NCBI GenBank assembly: GCA_003439945.1 | Contig: QVRM01003977.1 | Span: 372,001-436,000 of the forward strand | Source of the DNA: Dermanyssus gallinae | Taxonomy: Eukaryota; Arthropoda; Arachnida; Mesostigmata; Dermanyssidae | Reading direction: 5' to 3' | DNA length: 64,000 bases | In this document: in pieces, positions 31,528-43,100 of the stretch | Layout: each line of letters opens with the position of its first letter | How positions within the stretch are numbered: the first letter of the stretch is position 1 | Notes under the pieces: generated by a model | Database searches by the model: none | Told to the model about the DNA's origin: nothing | Seen by the model: only the letters and a program-made list of their open reading frames with translations | Position numbers and translations under genes: made by a program

Positions 31528-31599
31528 TTCCTTCTTGTGTAAAGGAATAACTCGAAAATGCGGTTCGCGCGGGGCTCCGACCCACACTTGTCGTCTTCC

Positions 31600-34500
31600 C
31601 CAAGGTTATGTCGAAAGTTAGTTCATAATCATTACATTCTTAACAATGTCTCCAATTTCGAGCCACTCACTGTTATCCATCAATTCTGTGCGTATGTAAA
31701 TATTGTGGCGAGTACAATATCAGACGTTACCACATACTCACTTGCTCGTTTATAGAAACATCGTAATTACAATCACGTGTCAACGATATTCTTAGCCTAC
31801 AAAATAATATGCGAACTTTTGTACTATACTACCAATTAATGGTGAATAAACCTGAAACTATGAAATTGACAAATTGAAACTATACATTGTAATCTCATAA
31901 AAAATGGCCCCGATTAAGCTATGTGTCTAATGGAGCTCGAAATTAACGTGAGCAGTTATCATAAAAAATGTCAATAAACATTCAATTCAAATCGTTATCT
32001 TTAAAATTTGAGGTACACAATCCTTAGTAGTATTTTTGCCTAACTCCCCGTTTGCAACGTTTAAACATAAGCAATACTTAGTATAGCATATTTTCAGGGT
32101 CAGAATTGTTGTGAACAGTTAAAACTGCAAATAACGTTATGTGCATATCCTGTTGCGGTAGACGCGATCTTATTCACCTAGTTCATATTGCGCCGTTTTC
32201 CCATGAAAACGTGGTGTATTGTTACCTGGCCTCAATGTGTTTGGCACAACCAGTTATTCGTTTTTTTATCCACTTGATGGGGGCACCAACGCGTTTTTAA
32301 ATGACAATTAGAGAGAAAACACACAAAATATACCACTACAAGATAGTTCCTGTTTGCTTACTGCTGCCATAAATATTTGTGGCGTTTCCTGAACTTTGCA
32401 AATTGAAATTTGCCCTTAAAAATCATTCGTTAGTGTCGTCATGCAAATGATGAAACTCTTCTTGTCGGAGGTCCCTAGAATGTAATTCCACTTTGATTGT
32501 GCATTGATACCGGGCACAGCTAAGTACCTGAAACGTGGATACACCCTTGTCTTCTTAGTGGAGGCAGTGGCGTTTAGATTATTTATAATAGCATGCGTTT
32601 TTAATGAAGAAACCTCTATTTGAAACTACGGATGACTGGCGAAATGTCTGCCACGTGCATTACCACGGGCTCGCTAGCTTGCCCAAGTGCGTCTGCAGAT
32701 TAGCGATAGCAAAGACCTTTTAGGTGTGTCAAGGACCTTTTTAAGTTGATGACCAAGCCAAGATCTAACTTATTACAGATCACTTCATGTGATGCCTGAT
32801 GGGTTACCTCTTTATGTGAGCTCTTGAAGAGACGTTTGTATTGATGAGACCTTCGTAGATCATGAGCTCAATATAATCATCGTTGCATAGTTTGCCGTAA
32901 CTACAGGTTGGATGAACTTTACTCGGTATGGAGGTACAATGCGACATTTCCGCTTCGGTAAAAACAATTGGTCACATCTGAAGACTCTGGAGCTTGCAGC
33001 TGTCGGTACTATTGAGTTATTCCAGGCAACAGAGCCGACCACACCGAAACAGGCGCAAGGAGCAACTCTACCAGTATTTAGCAGAAAATGTTACTCAGCT
33101 TTTAACTCCAACATGATATTTTTAACAAAAACTGCTTCTAAATGGTGTGGTAGCTCAGATTACCGCTTATTGTGCCACTGGTCAGGAAAATTATAGGCAT
33201 TGTTGCTATTATTCCTTCTCGATAGTTTTGACGGCTGACCGGAGTTCATTCCTCCGGCTTTACAAACAATCCCTCCGGCATGCGCTCACTCGCTGTGCGC
33301 TTGGTTATAGAGAATATAGGAATCCTTCTATAATACCTGGCGGGAATTCACGCTATTGTCGTGTCTATCCTGTTAACGTTTGAATTACAAGTCTTGTGTA
33401 ATCCTCTGCAGCACTCTACTGAATACACGATATAGTAAGATATAATCAAGATCTTTCTGAATCTCGCATTTGCGAGTACACCGGTACGACACCATACGAG
33501 CTTACCTTATGCAACTTAAGCGAATACTTTCGTTTTGCTCTCTCAAGTTATCCAGACCATTTTGTCGGACGAATTCATGCCCAGTAAACTGGGTTACTTG
33601 GTAAACAGACAGTTTACAAATATATGGATACCCTCTGTCGGAAGTATATTACGTCCTACATTTGCATTATGTGGATGCGACCAAAGAGGCGTATTGATAG
33701 TTTCGTCATGTTTGGTAGTCAGAACCGTTTTCCATTATCGCACCTAGGATGGGTCCTGCTGGACCATATTTTAGATCGCATCGCCCAGCTTTGTGAGCCC
33801 ACGTATATTCTCGGCATTCCAGCTATGTCTCAGCAACAGAGGACCATGGTATCGTATGCCACAGAAGCGACCGCTGGCATATAGGACACCCAGTTCACGC
33901 TTCATACTTTTACTGGCCAACGGGGAAAATTACCTTGTTCAACACTTTCCGTTCTTAGGTGAAATCTTTTCGACTTTCCTTTCAAAGAAAGGTACAGGCT
34001 TCTTTGCAAATCACCAAGTCGAACGAGCTCGCAAGGGCTTTGAATGCCGAAAAGACATACCGAACGAGCATAAGTAGTCTATGAACTCTGAGCTTTTTTT
34101 TATTTAACTAAAAGTAGATCCAACCACAACGTACGGTATAGAAGTTATATGGGCTTTCTAACTTGGCTAATCTACTGATTTTAAGTTAGGGCTAGCTTTC
34201 TGACGATTACTTTAGGAGGTCACCGCAGTAGACGCCATAGTCTCATTTATCTAATAGCTTCAACCCCGATTTCTATTGAGGGCCTTAGAAGGAGGTCTGT
34301 ATGTAGGTACAACTCCGAATGATCCCGTTTGAAGAACATTTGACCGATTGCGAGTGAACGATGTCAGATATTGACCCATAATTCGACATGACCAGTACAC
34401 TGAAAACGGATAGCTGGAAGAGATTATGTGACGAAAATCGATATCCCATCACTACTGGATATGCAGTACACGCGGTTTCCATGCAAAATGTTTTTTCGCA

Positions 34501-35333
34501 TTAGAGTAATTTCACTAAGTATCGTCGGAATGCGAATTGGTTCTACGACCAGCAATACGACGTTTGCCAGGTACAGCATTGCCTGCAGTGACACCGCAGT
34601 GACGAAGCAAATTAAGTGATGACTATGTGTCTGTGTAATGTACACCAATAATAGAACCACAACCGCTACACTTCTGGTCACTGACTAGAATTAACGTGAG
34701 TCCGACACATACTCTTAACACGATTATTTATTCATTACGGCTTCTTAAAAATGCCGTACATTCTTCTTCCGTTGTTAATGCTGTTTGCACTGTCTCCCTG
34801 CTTACGTCACTTTTCTATGAGTGCTTTATTGGAATCAGTTGACAGTAAATATTCATCATACTGCTTATTAAAATATCGAAATGTTTCATGTGTGTGATGA
34901 ATGTTTAATGGCTGAGTTTTATGTCACAAGCTCTCTATCTCTCTCTCTCTCTTCAATCGTTGCCCTTAAACCGCTCTCCTATCGCATACTGTTTCAACTC
35001 GAATATTTAAAACACTCTATAAGGTGTGGTAACATGACAGCATGTTTTGTAATCTTGAAGCAACATGCGTCCACTTATTATAGCCCGTATATATATCCAC
35101 GCGGCACAGTGACAGACGGGAAATGTGTGCCACATTTCGTTCAACATTCATATTGTTTGTCGTCGTCCATGTCGTTGTTATAAGGCATATACTGACGAGC
35201 ATATCCAGCAAAGCAACTGTGATTGCTAACTCGATTTGTTTTGGTGTTACTTAAAGATATATTCTGACACCTGATGTTCAGAGTACACACCCAAAAAACT
35301 GTTCGTCCTTTAGAGTATATTAAAGAATTGCGC
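31600..35333. other. Right two thirds of unit 1: no gene recognised
   Basis: AT-rich, with several short open stretches repeated identically in unit 2 at about +11.68 kb. The longest (32,912-33,196; 33,624-33,884; 33,793-34,077) have no motif that I recognise. They could be relics of a host gene but show in-frame stops and indels. Confidence 0.4.
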
Positions 35334-35340
35334 ATCATCA

Positions 35341-36405
35341 GTGGCTTGTGTGGACACTGCTCACGGCCAACGTATCACCGAAACATGCATAGATCATATT
35401 TACTGCAATGTTTCACCCAAGACAACTATCGCCTCCGGCGTTCTTACGACCACTTTTTCTGACCACTTTAGCACATTTATTTGTCTTAAATCTAAGCCGT
35501 CGGCCGCCAACGAGTGCCCACAATTCAAACTCAACTATGATCAAATAGTCGCCGAACTGTCATCGTCTATGTGGGACGACCTATACGGACTGCATGACGT
35601 CAACGAGGCATTTGAATTGTTTAGAGTAAGAGTTATGTCGGCGGTGAAGCGTAATAGTACTGAGATTAAGAATACTAAGTCGAGAAACGTAATTCGAAAA
35701 AATTGGGTGACACCGGAATTATATGCCCTTATTAAAGAGAAAGAACAGGCGTACGCAATACACAGAGCTGACCCCACACACAACGGCAAATGCAAAACTT
35801 ATCGTATACTCAGGAACAGGGTGACAAGATTCTCACGCAAATGCAGAATGGAAGCGAACTGCAACATAGTTACAGACAGAATTAATAACCGGAGGGGTCC
35901 TTGGGAGGCAATCCAACCTGTACTTGGAGGTGTTCAGGATAAAAAATGTACCAAACTTCTTGTAAACGGGGAACTCGTCACCGATGAAACTTCGCTAGCT
36001 AACATATTCAACCACTACTACGCAACATGTGTGACCCGTTACAACGAGTGCTCATCGAGCTATGCCATTCCGGATAACTTCTCGACGCCTGCCGAACAAT
36101 TCTCTCTGCAGCCAGTCAACGTTCACAGAATTCACCACCTTTTACAAAATGTTAAAATATGCTCCACCGCCCCCGAACAGATTCCATCACTGGTTCTTCG
36201 TAGGGCTGCGGACGCACTCGCATCGCCTCTTGAGTATATTATCAATCTTTCCATCAGAACAGGAGTATACCCCAATGTCCTAAAGCTATACCGTGTGGTT
36301 CCATTGTTCAAAACGTCCTACATCGTAGGCAGTTCGGTTTTCGACCTAAGATGTCGACGGTTGTGCCTGTCATGGATTTTGTCGAGGACATACGGAAACA
36401 CTTAA
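35341..36405 (+). pseudogene. LINE-A endonuclease end and linker to RT
   Basis: An open stretch of about 350 codons contains the endonuclease end (CIDHIYCN, SDHFSTFICL), a basic linker (KNWVTPELYALIKEKEQAY) and the start of the RT fingers, then shifts frame at the 115-bp deletion. The following RT block 36,351-36,791 is open up to the TGA after RLSL. Confidence 0.75.
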
Positions 36406-36791
36406 AATCAGAGAAGACTGTAGCAGCGGTATTTATTGACCTTAGAAAGGCGTTCGATACAGTTGACTTAGACATTCTTTTAAAAAAACTCTCTACTTAT
36501 AGGGCTAGTGAAAATTTTATAAAGTGGGTGCGCTCATTCATCTGTGAAAGACGCCAAGTTGTCCAAATTGGACAATCTTCTTCTCATATAGAAAATATAT
36601 CGATTGGAGTGGCTCAAGGGAGTATCAGTAGTCCGCTATTATTTAATATTTTTGTTAACGATATTTTTAGTATTCCTAACCACGCAAAACTAACCTTGTT
36701 TGCTGACGACACAACGGCTCTATTCGTGGGCGACTCTCCCCAACAAGTTGAAACAATGATTCGTGAGGATATTGAAAGGCTATCTCTATGA
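36351..36791 (+). pseudogene. LINE-A RT palm fragment
   Basis: It holds FIDLRKAFDTVDL, AQGSISSPLLF and LFADDTTALF. It is identical to copy 1 apart from point changes such as SG to SS after QGSI. Confidence 0.75.
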
Positions 36792-37133
36792 TTCAAAAAT
36801 AACGGCCTCTATATTAATTGGTCAAAAACAGGAATTGTTCAATTTAAAACTCCAAGAGGCCAATCGACAATCAATCCTGAAGCTTTTGCATGCGACCGCA
36901 GGCTTAATATACTAGTTGAAGCGAAGTTCCTGGGCATTGTTCTTGACGAACATCTGACGTTCCAGGCGCATGCGAAACATGTCAGAAAAAAAAATTGTCA
37001 GTGGCGTAGCCGCCATATACCGCACACGCAAAATCCTTCCCCGCCAATGCCTTACAGCAATGTACCACGCGTATGTACAGAGCCACCTAACATACGGTCT
37101 GGAGGTGTACGGTCTTTCTTATGCATCTAATAT

Positions 37134-37633
37134 TGTAACGTTGTTGTGTTACGCTAAGTCAGCTTGGGGATGTAGACTCGTCCGGACGGGTACTGCAGCC
37201 CGAGGGACTCAGGAACAATGAATGACGACACGTAGCATTGGGTCTAATGTAAAGTACGGCCGAGCAACGGATGGTTTTTAGCCAGGCTGCTCGGTCTATT
37301 TATTGACTCACGAGACACCGCGGCGTGCTGACACCCAAAAGAGCCTCAGAACCCGCTCTCAAATCGGTCGAAATTTACAGTGGTTTGTGTTTGTTTCGTA
37401 TACGAATACAGGTTAATTTAGGTCTGACTTAGATTGCCGATCATAGGTCGACCCTCTCCAGGTGTCGACCGATGATCGTTTTGGACGGCGGATGTCGTTG
37501 GTGTTTCGGCTCGAAAGGCTGTGGTTGTTTGAGACATGTATCGGTCGGTGAACGTTGGACGCTGTGGCCGTTGGACGTGGTCGGTTAGAGTAGATTTGAA
37601 TTGCGCTGTGATGCACACAGTGACTTCGTCAAT
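37134..37633 (-). repeat. 3' LTR of the Gypsy-type element
   Basis: 500 bp, TG...CA termini in element orientation with the first two bases changed relative to the other LTR. It abuts the polypurine run at 37,636-37,650. Confidence 0.88.
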
Positions 37634-38104
37634 CTGCCCCCCCCCCTCAGAATTGGCTCGGTTTGTTGAGCTTGGCAGTTGGTCTGGAAAGGTCGGCAGT
37701 TCACGTACGTTGTTGATCGCCGGGAAGGTCGCTGTCGTCCGATGTGTCGCTCGGATGGTTTGGGTTGTAGGTTTGAATGACGGCTTGGCTCGGGATACGG
37801 TCGTATTGTCGGTGACTGCAGGCTTGTTGCCACTTGGTACCTCTCTCGTCTGGGTAGAGTAGTAGTGTGGAACAGAGTCGGCACGGGCGTGCACTCCCGC
37901 GCGGTGGGAACCCTCGTTTTCAGTTCTTACACTTTTCCAGGCGATGTCCTGGATAGTTCACCAGTTGCAGAAGAAAAGGCCGTGGGCGTCGTGACGCTCG
38001 TAAAAAAATATGAGGTCTGTTGGACGAGGTCGGTCGGTTGTACGATGAGGACGGTTGTATGTTGCGGATGGTCGGTGTTTAACGCCAGTAGGACGGCAAA
38101 TTGT

Positions 38105-38929
38105 TCAACTGCGTCTAGTTCTGCGCAACTTGCCCGGGCGATTTAGACGCTTTTCAACCGGGCAAGAATGAACGCTGGTCGTGTTTCGGTCTTGTCTTGT
38201 GCAACTTACTCGGGCGGCTTGTACGCTTTTAAACCGGGTAAGGTCGAACGATGGTACTATGTCTTGAACTCTGTCGTTCGTGGTCGGGTAGGTCGGGGTT
38301 GATCGCTTGTCGGATTCACCGACTTGGCACACTGGAGTGTATATGAGCACTAAGTCGCTCACCTTAAATGTCGGTTCACGTCTCTTCTGGTTGTAGCGGT
38401 CCTTGTTCGTTGCATTGGCGCGGTACGCTAATGAAATCGCCAGGTCTCTTACTTCTTCGGTGTTGATGACGAGACGGTCTACGTAGTCGTGGAGTGGGAG
38501 GTTGGTCGTCGTCCGATGTGATCCGTGCGTCGTGTCGTCATGCCCAGCTGGGCAGATAGAACTGTCGCTCGTCTGGAAATCTTTGGTTGTCCATGATGGC
38601 TGAAGTGGCGGTCGGCGGTAGAGGCAGCTGGATGCGAGTCTGGATTTGTTAAGCTGGCTGGACGTGAGTATGGACGGGAGTCTGGAACGGTTGACGTGGC
38701 TGGCCGTGAGTCTGGAACGGTTGACGTGGTTGGTCGTGAGTCTGGAACGGTTGACGTGGTTGGGCGGGACTCTAGGTCTGTGGACTGGTGTTGATTCTCT
38801 TGGTCGCGTTCCGTGTGCTGTTTCGTCGTCGTCCATTGTCGCCTCGGTTGGTTCGCCGTCCGGTGGTAGAGAGAGATCGAGGCATCTCCACCAAATGTAA
38901 CGTTGCTCACTGGCATCGTCCGTTGTCAC
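38105..38929 (-). pseudogene. Interior frame of the Gypsy-type element: repeat-rich start and integrase-like end
   Basis: A 274-codon open stretch. The first half has an HVNRSRLT-type tandem repeat coded by about 30-bp DNA repeats (38,650-38,770). The middle has LAYRANATNKDRYNQKRREP followed by FKVSDLVLIYTP, the layout of the C-terminal end of Gypsy integrases before their chromodomain/GPY part. There are no catalytic D,D,E residues, so it is inactive. Confidence 0.6.
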
Positions 38930-38996
38930 CTCGGTTGGTTCGCCGTCCGGTGGTAGAGAGAGATCGAGGCATCTCCACCAAATGTAACGTTGTTGT
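38830..38996. repeat. 87-bp direct duplication of leader plus LTR edge
   Basis: About 38,830-38,909 is repeated at 87-bp spacing up to the LTR border. The inner copy also contains the first bases of the LTR end (TGTAACGTTG), so the duplication spans the LTR/primer-site junction. Confidence 0.75.
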
Positions 38997-39482
38997 GTTA
39001 CGCTAAGTCAGCTTGGGGATGTAGACTCATCCGGACGGGTACTGCAGCCCGAGGGACTCAGGAACAATGAATGACGACACGTAGCATTGGGTCTAATGTA
39101 AAGTACGGCCGAGCAACGGATGGTTTTTAGCCAGGCTGCTCGGTCTATTTATTGACTCACGAGACACCGCGGCGTGCTGACACCCAAAAGAGTCTCAGAA
39201 CCCGCTCTCAAATCGGTCGAAATTTACAGTGGTTTGTGTTTGTTTCGTATACGAATACAGGTTAATTTAGGTCTGACTTAGATTGCCGATCATAGGTCGA
39301 CCCTCTCCAGGTGTCGACCGATGATCGTTTTGGACGGCGGATGTCGTTGGTGTTTCGGCTCGAAAGGCTGTGGTTGGTTGAGACATGTATCGGTCGGTGA
39401 ACGTTGGACGCTGTGGCCGTTGGACGTGGTCGGTTAGAGTAGATTTGAATTGCGCTGTGATGCACACAGTGACTTCGTCACA
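38983..39482 (-). repeat. 5' LTR of the Gypsy-type element
   Basis: 500 bp, nearly identical to the other LTR, with intact TGT...ACA ends. Confidence 0.9.
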
Positions 39483-41530
39483 ATATAACTCCGCTTCATT
39501 TGCTTCAGAAAAGAGCACTTCGTCTTGTCTTAGGCCTCCCACATCGCGTCTCAATAACGATAGAACAATATAAGGAACTCTCGGTGCTCCCGTTACCACA
39601 TCTTATTAAATTTACCATAGTTGTCGAAATAAAGCGTATTCTTCCTGGCCATCATCCCAACCTGGTTGGCCTTATCGAATCTGCAAGGACCCAAAACACC
39701 CGAGGCTCGGCATCTCACTTGCTTATTGTCTCCCCGGCCACAAGTACGCAATCAAGGTTTGCACTATGTAATTCAGGTGTTACCTTGTGGAACAAGTTAC
39801 CTAGTGGCATTAGGACACTAATATCGCTTAGTCAATTCAAAAACACTGCTAGAACGCACTATCTTAGCTTACTTGCGTCTGAATAAACCATATTTATGTA
39901 ATCATGTACACAATCTATAGATAAATAATTGCAATAACACGAGATACTACGGTGATAATGTATAAAATCTTACTGTAACTTGTACATATGCTTCGCACTA
40001 GCCTGTGGCTATATGAAGTTGTAGCACAAATGAGAAACTACAATTAAGAATGAATAAACGTCATATCATATCATATCATCAACGGTAGCGCCACAACTGC
40101 ACATCGCTTAGCTCTCAAAATACTGCGTGATCCCGTGTACGACCTTAACAATCACGGCGGCTTCATCAAACTGAGTAGATTCTTACTTGGCATGCGATTC
40201 ACAAATAAGGTTAAACAATTTCATACTAAGAATTGCTAAGTGACACGTATATATATATATACGTTTAGCGTGTGTAGCAGCTGACTGAAGGCAGCCCCAA
40301 TATTCTATTGTTGGTCATCTTCCGTGTTGTTACTGTGGTTATAAGGCATATACTGACGGGTATACCCCATGAAGCTGGGCTATTCACATATTGTTAGCGT
40401 TCGACTAATTAACGGAGTTCTTTAGCACCGTTACTTTGTGGCCGTGTGCCACTAAACGACGCTAGGCTTACATTTGTTGCTTTAAAAAAATATATACAAA
40501 TGTCGTTATGGCGTTTGACTGTTTTTTTTCTAAATATTTGCTCTGTTTATATTTATTAACATACATCGTTTTGTCTTTGGCGTATATTGACGAACTAAAC
40601 ATCATTATGTTGCGGTAACGCCACACAACTATGTATAGTCCAGCTTTCATAATGTTTATATATCTGCGTGATCCCGTGCAGGACCTTAGCGACTGACGGC
40701 GAATTCATGAAACTCAGTAGATTCTCTTATGACACGACTCACAAAAGAGATAACGCAACTTCATGTTGCTACAAGTGCAACTATAACGAAAAAAGTCCAT
40801 ATTTTGAAATGTGTCGATACGTTCTATGAACATCTCGAGTAAATGAAGCCTAGAGCAGTCTCCATAACACTCATAAACCTAAGAAAAGCTCAAATTGAAC
40901 GTTTATATTTGATAAAAGCGCGTGTGTTTTAATTTGACTGCATTGTTCTTTTCTCCGCTATTTAAGCAAGGTACATTATACAACAAACTATCCTCAGCAA
41001 TAGCGTTAGTCCCTCTATACATGTATCATTAACGCGTAATGATTTATGTCATTAAACGAAAATATACCACTAGTGGCGCAGCCCAAAGATCACCACATAG
41101 TACCAATGTGCACGTTCGATTTATGACGCTCGTATTGAGAAGTTAGAAACAGGATAATGGGCATTGATAAACTTGTAGTGGTTGTATTCAATTTATCAGC
41201 CACTTTGTTACCAAGCAAAACATCTTATTGCAAATTACAGCATTTTGTGCCGATATGACTCGTTTTGATATTGCTCTGATATTCGCCTACAGCAACTAAT
41301 TGCCCGAATTGTAAAATCTAAAGAGAGAAGATCAGTAAACACTAATCCGTCAATGCAAAGTGTGGGCATCCACAATAGAAAGAATTCCTCGATAAGCCCA
41401 TAAGGTGAAAGAAGAAGAAAGGTTATGTCACATACAATCAAAAACTTTTTTCAGAGAGACCCTCAGCCAACATTTAACGTTTACAGGTTTGCTTTCTCGT
41501 TGCTACGTAAGACGGACCCAATAAATACAT

Positions 41531-42749
41531 TTTTGCTGACGATATGGTAGTGTTAGGGCGGGGTACTAGCGAAGTTCAACAAATGTTGAATGCATGTGGA
41601 GAAGCAGCGGAGGACCTGAGCATGGCGTTTAATGAAAAAAAGAGCGCAGTTTTAGTATTTAATGGGACTAGGGGGGCAAAGAAGCTTGTAGTACAGGGAA
41701 AAGAATTAGATTATAAAAGTCAGTACAAGTATCTTGGGGTGACAATGACTACAGGGGATGATTATTTAGAGGAAGAAGAGATAATAAGGAGGAAGAAAGC
41801 TGAAAGAGGAAGAAATGCAGTAAGGTGTAAGGGCCTCTGGGGGTTTAATAAATATATAGTAACAAGGAATATAAGGAAGGCTATGTATGTACCAGGATTG
41901 ACCTTTGCTAATGCCTCTCTGGTCCACAGCGCAGGGTTGAGAAAGAAGTTAGAAACAATACAAAGAGAGGTGATGAGATTTTCATTGGGTTGCCGTTATA
42001 ATTGCGCCAGGGAATTCCTTGAGGGGGAAGGGGGAATGTCAACATTTATACAAAGGGAAGTACAAAGTAAGCTTAGATTTAGTAGTAGGATTGAAAATGT
42101 AACAAATAAAAGATGGGTTAAACAGATGCAGCTGGTAAAGACGGCACTTAGGATTAAAACGAAGTGGGATCGCAGAGTAGAGTTTGCAGCTAGGGAGATT
42201 GGGTACAATTGTCAGCAATGGGCAAGAGCGAGGGTATCAGAGAAAATGGTGAAGTAGAAGGTAAACAAGTCATATACAGACAAATGGAAATTGGCGATGG
42301 GCTCCAAATCAAGCTTGGCAACTATGTATGGAAGGGAAAAGCGGGAAAGGGGCGGGGTAGAATGGGTATACGATAATTCAAGAGCGAGTGGGCTATTGGC
42401 AGATGCCAGGGCAGGGATAGGAGGGGCAAAGTGCAAAATGTCGAGCATGTGGGCTAGAGAATGAGTCAATCGAACATATTATTAAAGAATGTATAGCATT
42501 AGGGGGGAGCAGAGATATAGAGCTGGCGGAGGCCCTAGCTCTAGGACCAAATGTTAAAAATAACCTAGTCGATATTACAAAGAAGAGGTTGTCACAATGG
42601 AAAGCAAATACTCAGTAGGTATTGAAGTAGACATGGATTATATGGATGCGTAGGTAATATATATGCTGCCGCTCTAAGCGCCCCTGATATGAAAGGGTGA
42701 CATCTTTATTTAGGTATACATGCCAAGCGAACAATAAATCAATCAATCA
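41531..42749 (+). mobile_element. LINE-C copy 2 (in tandem unit 2)
   Basis: Same insertion as at 29,844, copied with the unit. It retains about 45 bp (near 42,260-42,310) lost from copy 1 but lacks about 32 bp near 42,419 that copy 1 keeps. Confidence 0.85.
41544..42257 (+). pseudogene. LINE-C RT frame, unit 2 (longest version)
   Basis: 237 open codons from the RT catalytic box through KYLGVTMTTGDDY to SEKMVK. The 5' half of RT is absent, so it cannot encode a working enzyme. Confidence 0.7.
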
Positions 42750-42857
42750 ATACATATGTGCAACAGTGGGGCTCGAACCCGCGCACCAATGTGTCTCCTC
42801 CGGTCGCGAGGCGCACGCGAAATGCACCACGACGTCGGGCTCGACTAAACATAATAT

Positions 42858-43100
42858 TGTGACGAAGTTAGATGCAACAACTACGCAGATACAACAACTA
42901 CGCAACAGAATAGCCAACCGATAATCGACGGCGTCAGTAAGCCGACCAGTCATCCCACCCGACCAAGGAACCATCGCCGGCTGCAGTATACCAGCATTGT
43001 TGTAAACAACCTGGTGAGACGACACCACAGTCGACCGAGCACATCATCAAACGTGCGTCTCGTCTTACTAGGAAACCTGCGGCGACGGCACCTCGTTACA
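42858..43100 (+). mobile_element. Solo LTR copy in unit 2
   Basis: Same 243-bp solo LTR as at 31,159, with ATAT on both sides; duplicated with the unit. Confidence 0.7.

Larger units (their letters stand above)
37134..39482 (-). mobile_element. Non-autonomous Gypsy-type LTR retrotransposon, 2,349 bp
   Basis: Two 500-bp LTRs (37,134-37,633 and 38,983-39,482) differ at only about five positions. On the minus strand the LTR runs TGTGACGAAG...CGTTACA. Target duplication ATAT lies at 37,130-37,133 and 39,483-39,486. A purine run (GAGGGGGGGGGGCAG) precedes the 3' LTR, and a TGGTGGAGATGCC primer-site-like motif follows the 5' LTR. The interior (1.35 kb) keeps only the end of an integrase-like region, so gag, protease and RT are missing. 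It splits LINE-A between CATCTA and AACTCC. Confidence 0.9.
35341..40074 (+). mobile_element. LINE-A copy 2, split by a Gypsy-type element
   Basis: Target duplication ATCATCA at 35,334-35,340 and 40,075-40,081, with the empty site preserved in unit 2 (47,015-47,021). It begins inside the endonuclease (CIDHIYCN ... SDHFSTF), so it is 5'-truncated. It has a 115-bp deletion relative to copy 1 at 36,314, a Trp-to-stop change at 36,789 and an extra A in an A-run near 36,993. The 3' tail is TCATA-type. Confidence 0.9.
28559..40247. repeat. Tandem unit 1 (about 6.9 kb) interrupted by LINE-A
   Basis: 28,559-35,340 plus 40,082-40,247 is nearly identical to 40,259-47,187. Both copies start at (TA)nCGTTTAGCG and end at AAGTGACACG. 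Differences seen are mostly single bases and a few short indels, for example reciprocal deletions inside the LINE-C fragment. Confidence 0.92.

Noticed and set aside
33535..34077. Possible esterase-like relic in the array unit (short open stretches in three frames)
   Set aside because: No catalytic GxSxG or other firm motif could be found; the resemblance was too loose to report as a gene.
37585..37894. Several overlapping minus-strand frames at the Gypsy LTR edge
   Set aside because: They run across the LTR/polypurine boundary and have no gag or pol motifs.
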